A stretch of DNA of 64,000 bases from Microbacter sp. GSS18 (GCA_029319145.1 CP119753.1:3038001-3102000), one strand, 5' to 3'; shown: positions 18,672 to 28,128, counted from the stretch's first letter. Numbers and translations: made by a program. The notes: generated by a model from the sequence alone, not told the origin.

Positions 18672-20057
18672 ATGAGCACCCCTACGACAACACGCATCGA
18701 TCGCGCTCGCATCGCCGAGCTGACGGCACGCGAGGCCGCCCGCCTCGACGAGCGAACCGGAGCATCCGGTGAGATGTACAAGCGCGCGAGCGTCCACCTC
18801 GCCGGCGGCGTCGCATCCAGCTACCAGCTGCGCGACCCGTGGCCGATCTACATCTCGCGCGGCTCGGGTCCGAAGGTCTGGGACGTCGACGGCAACGAGA
18901 TGTGGGACTTCCACAACGGCTTCGGCTCGATGGTCCAGGGTCACGCGCACCCGGCCATCGGCGCCGCGATCGCCGAGCGCTACCCGATGGGCACGCACTT
19001 CGGCTGCCCCACCGAGGACGACGTCTTCGTCGCCGATGAGCTGGCCCGCCGCTTCGGGCTCCCCAAGTGGCGCTACACCAACTCGGGTTCGGAGGCGACG
19101 ATGGACGCCATCCGCATCGCCCGCGCCCTCACCGGCCGCGACACCGTCATGAAGATCTTCGGCTCGTACCACGGCCACCACGACACCGTCATGGTGTCGA
19201 TCGGCGTGGAGTACGACAAGATCGGCGACCGCGAGAACCTCGCATCGCTGGCCTACGGCGCCGGCATCCCGCAGTCGGTCGTCGACATGACCGTCGCGGT
19301 GCCCTTCAACGACGCCGGCGCCATGGAGCGCCGCATCGAGCGCCTCACCGCCGAAGGCCGCAAGCCCGCGTGCGTCATCATGGAGGCCGCCATGATGAAC
19401 CTCGGCGTGGTCCTGCCCGAGCCCGGCTACCTCGAGGCCGTTCGCGAGATCACCCGCAAGCACGGCATCGTGCTCATCTTCGACGAGGTCAAGACCGGCC
19501 TCGCGATCGCCGCCGGCGGCGCGACCGAGAAGTTCGGCGTGACGCCCGACATGGTCACGATGGCCAAGGTGCTCGGCGGCGGCCTGCCCTCGGGTGCCAT
19601 CGGCGGCACCGAAGAGGTCATGTCGGTCGTCGAGGACGGCTCGGTCTACCAGGTGGGCACCTACAACGGGAACCCGCTGTCGATGGTCGCCGCGCGCGCC
19701 TCGCTCGAGCAGGTGCTCACGCCCGAGGCGTACGCGCACCTCGGCCACCTCAACGACCGCATCGTGAGCGGCTGCCAGGACGTCGTCGACCGCTACGAGC
19801 TGCCCGGCTACGCGCTCGGCATCGGCTCGAAGGGCTGCGTCACGTTCTCGACGACGAAGGTCGTCGACTACGAGTCGTTCAAGGAGAACCAGGACGCCGA
19901 CCTCGCGAACCTCGCGTGGCTGTTCAACCTCAACCGCGGCATCTTCATGACGCCTGGCCGCGAAGAGGAGTGGACGCTGTCGGTCACCCACACCGATGAG
20001 GCGATCGACGCCTACGTCGCGGTGTTCGAGGAGCTGGCGTCGGAGCTCACGAAGTAA
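18672..20057 (+). CDS. Class III pyridoxal-phosphate aminotransferase (glutamate-1-semialdehyde aminomutase-like)
   Basis: The 461-residue protein has the class III fold signatures: GSEATMDAIRIARALTGRD, the aspartate loop in VLIFDEVKTG, and the PLP lysine in TMAKVLGGGLPSGAIGG. It resembles glutamate-1-semialdehyde aminomutases, but the extra N-terminal 40 residues and the FHNGFGSMVQGHAHP region point to the broad 'aspartate aminotransferase family' of unknown substrate, so I do not call it hemL. ATG 18672 follows GGGAGGAAGC. A TAGAAT -10 hexamer at 18561-18566 predicts a leader of about 100 bases. A hairpin terminator follows the gene. Confidence 0.85.
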   Translation: MSTPTTTRIDRARIAELTAREAARLDERTGASGEMYKRASVHLAGGVASSYQLRDPWPIYISRGSGPKVWDVDGNEMWDFHNGFGSMVQGHAHPAIGAAIAERYPMGTHFGCPTEDDVFVADELARRFGLPKWRYTNSGSEATMDAIRIARALTGRDTVMKIFGSYHGHHDTVMVSIGVEYDKIGDRENLASLAYGAGIPQSVVDMTVAVPFNDAGAMERRIERLTAEGRKPACVIMEAAMMNLGVVLPEPGYLEAVREITRKHGIVLIFDEVKTGLAIAAGGATEKFGVTPDMVTMAKVLGGGLPSGAIGGTEEVMSVVEDGSVYQVGTYNGNPLSMVAARASLEQVLTPEAYAHLGHLNDRIVSGCQDVVDRYELPGYALGIGSKGCVTFSTTKVVDYESFKENQDADLANLAWLFNLNRGIFMTPGREEEWTLSVTHTDEAIDAYVAVFEELASELTK

Positions 20058-20075
20058 CCCGATCCCGCGTCACGC

Positions 20076-20106
20076 AGCGCCCGTCCCGGTCATCGGGGCG
20101 GGCGCT
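20076..20106. terminator. Hairpin terminator after the aminotransferase gene
   Basis: AGCGCCCGTCCCG (20076-20088) pairs with CGGGGCGGGCGCT (20094-20106) with one G-T pair. There is no T-tract, as is common in high-GC actinobacteria. It lies 18 bases after the aminotransferase stop and could also face the end of the minus-strand cca gene. Confidence 0.65.
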
Positions 20107-20181
20107 CGTCGTCGGGATCACCGGTGCCGCGGGACGGGGACGGAACCCGATTCTCCACCGACGGGCACGCCGGCGATCGCC

Positions 20182-21609
20182 TCAGGCGCGCGCTGACCAC
20201 CAGTCCTTGAGACGCCGCGCGGCCTCGTCCTCGCCGATCAGCCCCTCGTCCAGGCGGATGTCGAGCAGGAACCGGTACGCCTCCCCGACCTCGCGGCCCG
20301 GGCGGATGCCGAGGAGCTCCTGGATGCGGTTGCCGTCCAGTTCGGGTCGCATCGCATCGAGCTGCTCCTGCGCGGCGAGTTCGGCGATGCGCTCCTCGAT
20401 GTCGTCGTAGGCCTTGCGCAGACGCGTCGCCTTGCGCTTGTTCCGCGTCGTGACGTCGGCGCGCGTGAGGATGTGCAGCCGCTCGAGCTCGTCGCCGGCG
20501 TCGCGCACGTACCGGCGCACCGCCGAGTCGGTCCACGCCCCCTCGGCGTAGCCGAAGAACCGCAGGTGCAGCTCGATGAGCCGCGTCACGACCTTGGTGG
20601 TGTCGGAGTCGAAGCGCAGCGCGTTCAGACGCTTGCGCGCCATGCGCGCGCCCTTGATGTCGTGGTGATGGAACGTCACGCCGCCGCCCGGCTCGAGCTT
20701 GCGCGTCGCGGGCTTGCCGATGTCGTGGAGGAGCGCCGCGAGGCGCAGCGGAACATCGGCCGCCTCCTCCGGATGCCGGGACCGCTCGAGCTCGATGGCC
20801 TGGTTCAGCACCGTGAGCGAGTGCTCGTAGACGTCCTTGTGGTGGTGGTGCTCGTCGACCTCGAGACGCAGCGCCGGCACCTCGGGCAGGAACTCGTCGG
20901 CCAGCCCGGTCTCGACGAGCAGTCGGATGCCGCGCACCGGGTCGGCGGTCTGCAGCATCCGCACCAGCTCGCTCTGAATGCGCTCGGGGCTCACGATCCC
21001 CAGGGTCGCGCGCAGCTCGATCATCGCCGCGATCGTGCCCTCGTCGACGTCGAAGCCCAGCTGCGACGAGAAGCGCGCCGCCCGCAGCATCCGCAGCGGG
21101 TCGTCGCCGAAGCTCACGTGAGGATCTGCCGGGGTGCGCAGCCGTCCGGCGATGAGGTCCTCGACGCCGCCGGTGGGGTCCACGAGCGCCCGGGCGGGCA
21201 CGCGCAGCGCCATGGCGTTCACGGTGAAGTCGCGGCGGACGAGGTCGCCGTCGAGCGCGTCGCCGAACTGGACGGTCGGCTTTCGGGTCACGCCGTCGTA
21301 GCTGTCGGCCCGGTACGTCGTGACCTCGACCGTCTCGCCCGCGACCTTGGCGCCGATCGTGCCGAACGCTCGGCCGATGTCCCAGTGCGCGGTGGCGATG
21401 GGCTTGATGACGCGCAGGATGTCGTCGGGGTGCGCGTCCGTGGTGAAGTCGAGATCGTTCGTCTCGCGACCCAGCAGCGCGTCGCGGACCGGACCGCCCA
21501 CGATCGCGAGGTCGAAACCGGCGTCGGCGAAGGCGCGCGCAAGCGTCGAGACGACGGGTGACTCGGCGAGCGCGCCGAGGCGCGCGACGCCCTCGGCCAT
21601 GTTGAGCAT
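20182..21609 (-). CDS. cca: CCA-adding tRNA nucleotidyltransferase
   Basis: This 475-residue enzyme adds or repairs the 3' CCA of tRNAs. The nucleotidyltransferase head has IVGGPVRDALLGRETNDLDFTT with the two catalytic aspartates, then RRDFTVNAMALR, and a C-terminal HD domain (LLHDIGKPATR). The HD-containing layout is the usual actinobacterial form. tRNAs in this window (Ile, Ala) do not encode CCA, in keeping with need for this enzyme. No Shine-Dalgarno is seen; TAGGCT at 21617-21622 lies seven bases before the ATG, and its first three bases are the TAG stop of the methyltransferase gene. Confidence 0.95.
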   Translation of the reverse strand: MLNMAEGVARLGALAESPVVSTLARAFADAGFDLAIVGGPVRDALLGRETNDLDFTTDAHPDDILRVIKPIATAHWDIGRAFGTIGAKVAGETVEVTTYRADSYDGVTRKPTVQFGDALDGDLVRRDFTVNAMALRVPARALVDPTGGVEDLIAGRLRTPADPHVSFGDDPLRMLRAARFSSQLGFDVDEGTIAAMIELRATLGIVSPERIQSELVRMLQTADPVRGIRLLVETGLADEFLPEVPALRLEVDEHHHHKDVYEHSLTVLNQAIELERSRHPEEAADVPLRLAALLHDIGKPATRKLEPGGGVTFHHHDIKGARMARKRLNALRFDSDTTKVVTRLIELHLRFFGYAEGAWTDSAVRRYVRDAGDELERLHILTRADVTTRNKRKATRLRKAYDDIEERIAELAAQEQLDAMRPELDGNRIQELLGIRPGREVGEAYRFLLDIRLDEGLIGEDEAARRLKDWWSARA

Positions 21610-21619
21610 GGATTCAAGC

Positions 21620-23164
21620 CTAATCCGGCGCCGATCCGTCCGTGACGGCGGGGAGCGCGAGGAATCCGGTGAACGCCAGTTCGCGAACGCGGGGCATCAG
21701 GTCGGCTCGGAGTTCGCACGCGTCCACCTCGAGCAGCCCGGCGATCGCATCGATCAGCCGCCCGACGGGCAGGTCGCCGTCGCACGCTCCGACGAGCGCG
21801 GCGAGGGCCGGGTCGACCGACAGCGACCGGGCGAATCCCCCGCCCTGCCGCAGCTCGATCACCGAGGGATCCGGCTCGCCGGGCACGTGGTGTCGCGCCT
21901 CGGTCACATCCGACGCGACGGTGAGGACCGCCGCCGCGAGCGCATCGTCGTCGAGCCCGCTCAGCCTGTCGTGGACGGCCAGCGCCGTCGCGAGGTGCGC
22001 GCCGAGACCGTCCGGCACGGGATGCGACACGCTCTCGTACCTCGCGAGTGTGGGCTCTGCGTTCCGGGGGCGTCGCAGCAGGATGTACCCGAACCCGATC
22101 GCCGACACGTCTCGAGAGCCGAAGTCCTCGAGCCAGGCCTCGATGAGAGCTCCGTATCCGGGCGAGCCCGGCGCGGTGCCGCCGTCCCGCACCCACAGCT
22201 CGGCATAGGCCAGCGGATCGATCGACTCCCGCTCCACGACCCATGCATCCAGCGGCACCGGCGAGCCCGCGACCCACTCACGCACCCGGTCGAGGCCCGC
22301 GCCATCTCGCCGCGTCTCCCAGTTCCCCAGCAGCTGCGCGACGCCGCCGGGCTCGAGATGCGCTCCGACTCCCTGCACGAACGCCGCCACCAGATCGTCG
22401 CCGACCATGCCGCCGTCGCGGTACTCGTAGGCGGGCACCCCGTCCCGGCGGGGCGTGATCACGAACGGCGGGTTGGAGACGATGCGATCGAATCGTTCGC
22501 CGGCCACCGGCTCGAACAGGCTGCCGCGACGGATCCGGATGCCGTCGACACCGTTCAGCAGGGCGTTCAGCCGTGTGAAGCGCAGAGCGCGCTCCGAGAT
22601 GTCGGTCGCGACGACCTCCGCCGTGTCACGACGAGCGCGCAGAGACTGGATGCCGCACCCGCTGCCGACGTCGAGCGCGCGCCGTGCCGGCAGCGGCAGC
22701 TGCAGACCGGCGAGCGTCAGCGATGCACCGCCCACCCCCAGCACATGGTCCTCGGGCAGCGGACCGCCCACGGCGGCTTCGTCGAGGTCGCTCGCGATCC
22801 ACCAGTGCCCATCGCCGTGCGCATCCGCGAAGGCCTGGGGATGCACCAGGGCGGTGGGGACGACCTCATCCTGCTCGGTGACGGCGAGGCCGAGCGCAGA
22901 CAGTCCCGATGCGCGCGTCCGCGGGAGCGCCGCATCGACGGCCGCGATCGGCTGCGGCATCCCGATCACGAACATCCGCGCGAGGACGGCGAGCGGATCG
23001 CCGCGCCCCGCGAGCGCCCTGAGCGCAGGCGCTCGCAGTCCCCTCCCGACGGCGTCGTCGGCGATCGGTCCCCACGCCGCGCGCACCGCGTCGGCCTCGA
23101 ATCCTGCATCCGCGAGATCGCCGGCGAGTGCGCGGCAGCGGTCTGCATCCGGTTCTGGCAGCAC
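21620..23164 (-). CDS. Class I SAM-dependent methyltransferase (RsmC/HemK-like NPPF type)
   Basis: The 514-residue protein has an N-terminal domain of about 150 residues typical of actinobacterial 'DUF7059' proteins, a Rossmann methyltransferase domain with ALDVGSGCGIQSL and the catalytic IVSNPPFVITP motif, and a C-terminal domain of about 180 residues. The NPPF motif indicates methylation of an exocyclic or amide nitrogen (rRNA base, glutamine or similar); the target is not known. The start is uncertain: GTG 23164 (VLPEPDADRC) or TTG 23176, both without a ribosome binding site. It is divergent from the DUF6049 gene and followed 10 bases later by cca. Confidence 0.8.
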   Translation of the reverse strand: MLPEPDADRCRALAGDLADAGFEADAVRAAWGPIADDAVGRGLRAPALRALAGRGDPLAVLARMFVIGMPQPIAAVDAALPRTRASGLSALGLAVTEQDEVVPTALVHPQAFADAHGDGHWWIASDLDEAAVGGPLPEDHVLGVGGASLTLAGLQLPLPARRALDVGSGCGIQSLRARRDTAEVVATDISERALRFTRLNALLNGVDGIRIRRGSLFEPVAGERFDRIVSNPPFVITPRRDGVPAYEYRDGGMVGDDLVAAFVQGVGAHLEPGGVAQLLGNWETRRDGAGLDRVREWVAGSPVPLDAWVVERESIDPLAYAELWVRDGGTAPGSPGYGALIEAWLEDFGSRDVSAIGFGYILLRRPRNAEPTLARYESVSHPVPDGLGAHLATALAVHDRLSGLDDDALAAAVLTVASDVTEARHHVPGEPDPSVIELRQGGGFARSLSVDPALAALVGACDGDLPVGRLIDAIAGLLEVDACELRADLMPRVRELAFTGFLALPAVTDGSAPD

Positions 23165-23268
23165 GCATCCATTCAACCGCGGTCGCGGCTCGACGTGCGT
23201 CCGGGTTCGGTTCCGTAGAATCTCATGTGATCGTGCGGTCCGGACATCGCACAAGAAGCGAATCTGCA

Positions 23269-25473
23269 ATGACCGTGACCTCTCAGCCCCCGCGTGCGTC
23301 GCGCCGTCGCGCGATCGCGGCCGTGGCGGTCTCCGGTCTGCTCGCCTTCTCATCGCTGTCGGCGCTGCCGGCCGCCGCCGCCACCGCGACCCCCGAGCCG
23401 ACACCGGGCGCCGACGCGTCGGGAACGGTCGACCTCACGCTCGCTCCCGTCCGCAGCGGCGTCCTGGAGCCGGGCGACAGCCTGACGGTCACGATGCGGC
23501 TCGCCAACGGAACGACATCCGTCGTGCCGGAGTCGCCGGTCACCCTCGGGATCGGCACGGAGCCGCTCCGCAGCCGCACCGCGCTGTCGTCATGGCTGGC
23601 CGGCACGGTGTCGGGTGTCGAGACGACGTCACTGGCGCAGACGAGCCTCTCGGCAGCCGAGCCCGCCGACGCCTCCGTGCGGTCCATCACCGTGCCGGCA
23701 TCGTCCGACGCGCTGCAGGACCTGGATCCCGGGGTGTACCCCCTCGCCGCCGTACTCGGCGTCGACGGCGATCCGGCGACCACGGCGACCAGCGCCGTAG
23801 TGGTTCCCGACCCCGACACCCCGGACGCCGAGACCGTGGTCATCATGCCCATCACGGCCGGACCGCGGACCGCGGGACTCCTCACCGCCGCGGAGCTCGA
23901 GACGCTCACCGCGTTCGACGGCTCGCTCACGGCTCAGCTCGCCGCCGCCGAGGGCACACCCGCCGTCCTCGCGGTCGATCCCGCCATCCCGGCCGCGATC
24001 CGGGTGCTCGGAGATGACGCACCCGTCTCGGCGCAGGAGTGGCTGGTCGACCTGCTCGCCCTTCCGAACGACCGCTTCGCGCTGCAGTTCGGCGACGCCG
24101 ACCCGGGCGTCCAGCTCCAGGCCGGACTGGATGGGCCGCTTGCTCCGCTCGATCTGACCGCGTACATCGATCCCAACGACTTCACCGGCGTCGACGAATC
24201 GACGGACGAGCCTCAGCCGACGGGTCTGCCCACTCCGGAGCCGACCGAGTCCGCGGACGACGCGGGCCCCGGCATCCCTTCGCTGGAAGACCTCGTCGAC
24301 ATCGGCGAGGCGCTCGGCGACGTCTACTGGCCCGCCACGAGCTCGGTCACGCCGGAGACGGTCGCGATGCTCGCCGCATCCGGCTCCGACGCGGATGCGC
24401 TCACGGTCGTGTCGTCCCGCTCGACCGGCGGCGGCGCGACAGGCGCCACCGTGAGTGCGCGCGCCGCGGCCGACGCCGCCTCCGTGCTCGTCTTCGACGC
24501 CGACTCCTCGCAAGCGCTCAGCGCCGCGGCATCGGCCGACGATCCCATCGACCGCAGCGCGGCGATCGCGGCCGCCACGGCGCAGCTGTCGTTCGCCGCG
24601 GCGCAATCCTCGGGCCGGCCGATCGCGATCGCTCTCGATCGCGCGGAGCTGCCCACGCGCACCGGTTCGACCCTGGCGATGTCGGCGGCAGAAGGTGCAC
24701 CGGGCATCGCACTGTCATCGATCGACGTCCTGCCGACGGCCACGCAGCGCCGCGTCACGATCACCGAGGCCGACGCGGACGCGGCGCGGGTCGCGGAGGT
24801 GAGGCGTCTGCTCGACGGCGAAGCCGCGATCGCCCGCTTCGCCACGATCCTGCAGGATCAGACGCTGCTGACGGGCCCGGAGCGCGCCGAGATCCTCCAG
24901 CTGCTCGGTACCGCCTGGTCCGACGACCCGCTCGCGGCGCTCTCGGCGACGACCGCTCATCAGGAAGACGTCCGCGAGACCCTCGACTCGGTCGCCCTCC
25001 TTCCCACGAGCGACATCACACTCGCCGGCTCGACTGCTTCCCTGCGCTTCTGGGTGCGCAACGATCTCCCCTATCCGGCCGACGTCGTGCTGCTGACCTC
25101 GTCCGACAACCTCCGGCTGTCCGTCGAATCGGGGATCCCGGTCGCCGCGACCGCCGACAGCAACAGCCGGGTCGTGGTTCCGGTGCAGGCGCGCATCGGG
25201 AACGGCCAGGTGTCGCTCGAGCTTCAGCTGAACAGCCCGACCGGCGTGCCGATCGGGTCCACGCAGACGGTGGTGGTGAACGTTCGCGCGGAGTGGGAAG
25301 GCGTGGGCATCGCCGTGCTCGCCGTGCTCGTCGGTGGGCTGGTCGTCGCGGGCGCGATCCGCACCGTGCTGCGCCTGCGCGCCCGTCGTCGCGAATCCGA
25401 ATCCGCCTCGACAGAACCGACGGATGTCGATTCGACGCCCGGTGCCGCGCCCGGCGCGGGTGACGACGCGTGA
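23269..25473 (+). CDS. DUF6049-type secreted/membrane-anchored protein
   Basis: The 734-residue protein has an N-terminal signal peptide (hydrophobic run AIAAVAVSGLLAFSSLSALP, AAAATA cleavage region), a large extracytoplasmic part beginning with a beta-rich SGVLEPGDSLTVTMRLAN domain, a proline/threonine-rich linker near residue 310, and a single C-terminal membrane helix with a basic tail. It corresponds by position to the protein encoded before MurJ in many actinobacteria (Rv3909 in Mycobacterium tuberculosis) and overlaps the murJ start by four bases, so a role in cell-wall precursor export or sensing is inferred. TAGAAT at 23216-23221 may be the -10; an in-frame GTG at 23227 is an alternative start. 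Confidence 0.75.
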   Translation: MTVTSQPPRASRRRAIAAVAVSGLLAFSSLSALPAAAATATPEPTPGADASGTVDLTLAPVRSGVLEPGDSLTVTMRLANGTTSVVPESPVTLGIGTEPLRSRTALSSWLAGTVSGVETTSLAQTSLSAAEPADASVRSITVPASSDALQDLDPGVYPLAAVLGVDGDPATTATSAVVVPDPDTPDAETVVIMPITAGPRTAGLLTAAELETLTAFDGSLTAQLAAAEGTPAVLAVDPAIPAAIRVLGDDAPVSAQEWLVDLLALPNDRFALQFGDADPGVQLQAGLDGPLAPLDLTAYIDPNDFTGVDESTDEPQPTGLPTPEPTESADDAGPGIPSLEDLVDIGEALGDVYWPATSSVTPETVAMLAASGSDADALTVVSSRSTGGGATGATVSARAAADAASVLVFDADSSQALSAAASADDPIDRSAAIAAATAQLSFAAAQSSGRPIAIALDRAELPTRTGSTLAMSAAEGAPGIALSSIDVLPTATQRRVTITEADADAARVAEVRRLLDGEAAIARFATILQDQTLLTGPERAEILQLLGTAWSDDPLAALSATTAHQEDVRETLDSVALLPTSDITLAGSTASLRFWVRNDLPYPADVVLLTSSDNLRLSVESGIPVAATADSNSRVVVPVQARIGNGQVSLELQLNSPTGVPIGSTQTVVVNVRAEWEGVGIAVLAVLVGGLVVAGAIRTVLRLRARRRESESASTEPTDVDSTPGAAPGAGDDA

Positions 25474-27074
25474 GCGGCATCGGGCGCGCGAGCGTCCTCA
25501 TCGGGGCGGGCACCGTCGTCTCGCGGGTGACGGGCCTCCTGCGCTCAGTGGTGCTCGTCGCGGCGATCGGATCTGTCGGATCCCGCGCGGGCGACGCCTT
25601 CGGGCTCGCCAACCAGCTGCCCAACATCGTCTACGCGATCATCTCGGCAGGGCTGCTCAGCGCCGTCGTCGTCCCCCAGATCGTCAAGGCCGCCGCGCAC
25701 TCGGACGGCGGCAGCGCGTTCGTGTCGAAGCTCTTCACGCTGGGCACCGTGGTGCTTCTGGCGACCGCGGCTCTGGCCACGATCGGCGCGCCGTGGCTCG
25801 TCCAGCTCTACGGCCCCGAGTTCGCCCCCGACCAGATCGCGCTGGCGACGGCCTTCGCCTACTGGTGCCTGCCGCAGATCCTCTTCTACGGGCTGTACGC
25901 GCTGGTCGGCGAGGCTCTGAACGCCCGTCGCGTCTATGGACCGTTCACATGGGCGCCGATCGTGAACAACATCGTCTCGATCGCCGGCTTCGCGGTGTTC
26001 GTCGTCGTCTTCGGCGGCCCCGTCACCGAGGTCGCGGACTGGACACCCGCGATGATCACCCTTCTGGCGGGCACGGCGACCGGCGGGATCGTGCTGCAGT
26101 CGATCGTGCTGCTGCTGTTCTGGCGCCGGGCGAATCTGCCCGTCCGCCCCGACTTCCGCTGGCGCGGTGTGGGCCTGAACCACGTCGGGCGCATGGCCGG
26201 CTGGACGTTCCTCATGGTGATCGCCGGCCAGCTCGCCGGTCTCGTCCAGTCGCGCGTGCTGTCGGGTGCATCCGGGAGCGGGCCCGCGACGCTGGCGTCG
26301 CAGAACGCGTGGCTGCTGTTCATGCTCCCGTACTCGATCATCGTTCTGTCGATCGGAACCCCCTACTTCACCCAGCTCAGCGAGCACGCCTCCGCCGGGC
26401 GCGACGACCAGGTGCGCGGCGACATCGGCCGCAGCATCCGCACCCTCGGGCTCTTCATCGTGGTCGCGACGGCCGCTCTGGCCGCGGCGGCGGTCCCGGC
26501 CTCGCGCATCTTCACCAACTCGGCGGAGCAGGCGCAGCAGGCGGCTCCGGTGCTGCTGTGCTTCCTGGTGTCGCTCATCCCGCTGTCGGTCCTCTTCGTG
26601 ATCCAGCGCACGTTCTACGCGTACGACGACACCCGCACGCCGTTCTTCTTCACGCTCGTCCAGGCCGCTCTGGTCATCGTCACAGCACTCATCGCATCGG
26701 CTGTGGCGCCGGTGGAACAGCTCGCCGCGGCCATCGCCCTCGGCCAATCCCTCTCGAGCACCGTGCAGGTGGTGATCGCCACGTGGCTGCTGGAACGCCG
26801 GCTCGGGGGAATCGGCACAGCCTCGTGGACGCTCGCGCTGGGTCGCTTCGCCCTGGCGGCGATCCCCGCCGGCGCCGCCGGCTTCGGCACGTACGTGCTG
26901 CTGGGCGGCGACGCCGGATGGACGGTCTCGGGTCCCCTGCTGGGCGCGATCGGCTCGGGCATCATCGGCCTGGTCGTGCTCGCCGTCTACCTCGGACTTC
27001 TCGCGCTTCTGCGCGCACCCGAACTCGGGCCGGCCGTCTCGATGGCCCGCCGCGTGCTTCCGCCCCGCGGCTGA
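25470..27074 (+). CDS. murJ: Lipid II flippase MurJ
   Basis: The 534-residue polytopic protein has about 14 membrane segments and the MATE-like MOP fold. The N-terminal sequence SVLIGAGTVVSRVTGLLRSVVL matches the MurJ signature. It moves lipid-linked peptidoglycan precursor to the outer face of the membrane. It lacks the cytosolic pseudokinase domain present in mycobacterial MurJ. The GTG start overlaps the TGA of the preceding gene (GTGA), indicating translational coupling with the DUF6049 protein. Confidence 0.92.
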   Translation: MSGIGRASVLIGAGTVVSRVTGLLRSVVLVAAIGSVGSRAGDAFGLANQLPNIVYAIISAGLLSAVVVPQIVKAAAHSDGGSAFVSKLFTLGTVVLLATAALATIGAPWLVQLYGPEFAPDQIALATAFAYWCLPQILFYGLYALVGEALNARRVYGPFTWAPIVNNIVSIAGFAVFVVVFGGPVTEVADWTPAMITLLAGTATGGIVLQSIVLLLFWRRANLPVRPDFRWRGVGLNHVGRMAGWTFLMVIAGQLAGLVQSRVLSGASGSGPATLASQNAWLLFMLPYSIIVLSIGTPYFTQLSEHASAGRDDQVRGDIGRSIRTLGLFIVVATAALAAAAVPASRIFTNSAEQAQQAAPVLLCFLVSLIPLSVLFVIQRTFYAYDDTRTPFFFTLVQAALVIVTALIASAVAPVEQLAAAIALGQSLSSTVQVVIATWLLERRLGGIGTASWTLALGRFALAAIPAGAAGFGTYVLLGGDAGWTVSGPLLGAIGSGIIGLVVLAVYLGLLALLRAPELGPAVSMARRVLPPRG

Positions 27075-27087
27075 CTCATAGGAGCGC

Positions 27088-27113
27088 GGAATCTTCCGCC
27101 GCTACCATTTGTT
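27088..27113 (+). promoter_or_regulatory. SigR/SigH-type promoter of trxBA
   Basis: GGAAT (27088-27092), exactly 18 bases, then GTT (27111-27113) fits the thiol-stress sigma factor consensus known from Streptomyces SigR and mycobacterial SigH, which drive trxB and trxA. It lies 32 bases before the trxB start. A separate TACCAT at 27103-27108 could serve a housekeeping promoter. Confidence 0.7.
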
Positions 27114-27144
27114 CTGCACTGGGAACCAATCGAAAGGGGCGCTC

Positions 27145-28128
27145 GTGCGTCAGGTCATCATCATCGGATCCGGTCCCGCGGGCTACACGGCTGCCATCTA
27201 CGCCGCCCGTGCCAACCTCAGCCCGCTCGTGGTCGCGAGTTCCGTCGAGGCCGGCGGCGAGCTGATGAACACCACCGAGGTCGAGAACTTCCCCGGCTTC
27301 CCCGAGGCGATCATGGGCCCCGAGCTCATGGCGAAGATGCAGGAGCAGGCAGAGAAGTTCGGTGCCGAGGTCGTCTACGACGACGTCGTCGAACTGGATG
27401 TCGATGGACCGGTCAAGAGCATCACGCTCGGCAGCGGCGCGTCGCACGAGGCGCAGTCCGTCGTGTTCGCAACCGGCTCGGCGCCCCGCAAGATCGGCAT
27501 CGAAGGCGAGCAGCGCCTGTCGGGTCGCGGCGTCTCCTACTGCGCCACGTGCGACGGCTTCTTCTTCCGCGAGAAGACGATCGCCGTGGTCGGCGGCGGC
27601 GACTCGGCCATGGAAGAGGCCACCTTCCTGACGAAGTTCGCGTCGAAGGTGTACATCATCCACCGCCGTGACGAGCTTCGCGCCTCGAAGATCATGCAGG
27701 AGCGCGCGTTCAAGAACGACAAGATCGAGTTCGTGTGGAACAGCGCGGTCGTCGACATCACGGGCGAGGACGCGGTCACCGGCGTCGTGCTCGAGAACAC
27801 CGTCGACGGCACCCGCTCCGAGCTCCCGCTCGACGGCGTCTTCGTCGCGATCGGGAACGACCCCCGCACCCACCTCGTGCACGACAAGCTCGACCTCACC
27901 GCGGACGGAACGATCTGGGTGGACGGTCGGTCGTCGCTCACGTCGGTTCCGGGCGTGTTCGCCGCCGGGGACGTCGTCGACCCCACGTACCGGCAGGCCG
28001 TCACCGCCGCTGCGAGCGGAACGGTCGCCGCCCTGGACGTCGAGCACTACCTCGCCGCGCTGGGCGAGGCGGGCACTCCGGACCCCGAGGGCGACCAGAT
28101 CGCGAGCGTCGCGCCCGTCGTCGCCTGA
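27145..28128 (+). CDS. trxB: Thioredoxin reductase
   Basis: This 327-residue FAD enzyme uses NADPH to reduce thioredoxin. It has the N-terminal FAD motif IIIGSGPAGYTAAIYAARA, the redox-active Cys133-Ala-Thr-Cys136 (VSYCATCDG), the NADPH motif VVGGGDSAMEEA and the C-terminal FAD motif GVFAAGDVVD. The GTG at 27145 has AAGGGG five bases upstream and puts the FAD motif at the usual distance from the N-terminus; the TTG at 27109 is dismissed. trxA follows after 71 bases. Confidence 0.96.
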   Translation: MRQVIIIGSGPAGYTAAIYAARANLSPLVVASSVEAGGELMNTTEVENFPGFPEAIMGPELMAKMQEQAEKFGAEVVYDDVVELDVDGPVKSITLGSGASHEAQSVVFATGSAPRKIGIEGEQRLSGRGVSYCATCDGFFFREKTIAVVGGGDSAMEEATFLTKFASKVYIIHRRDELRASKIMQERAFKNDKIEFVWNSAVVDITGEDAVTGVVLENTVDGTRSELPLDGVFVAIGNDPRTHLVHDKLDLTADGTIWVDGRSSLTSVPGVFAAGDVVDPTYRQAVTAAASGTVAALDVEHYLAALGEAGTPDPEGDQIASVAPVVA

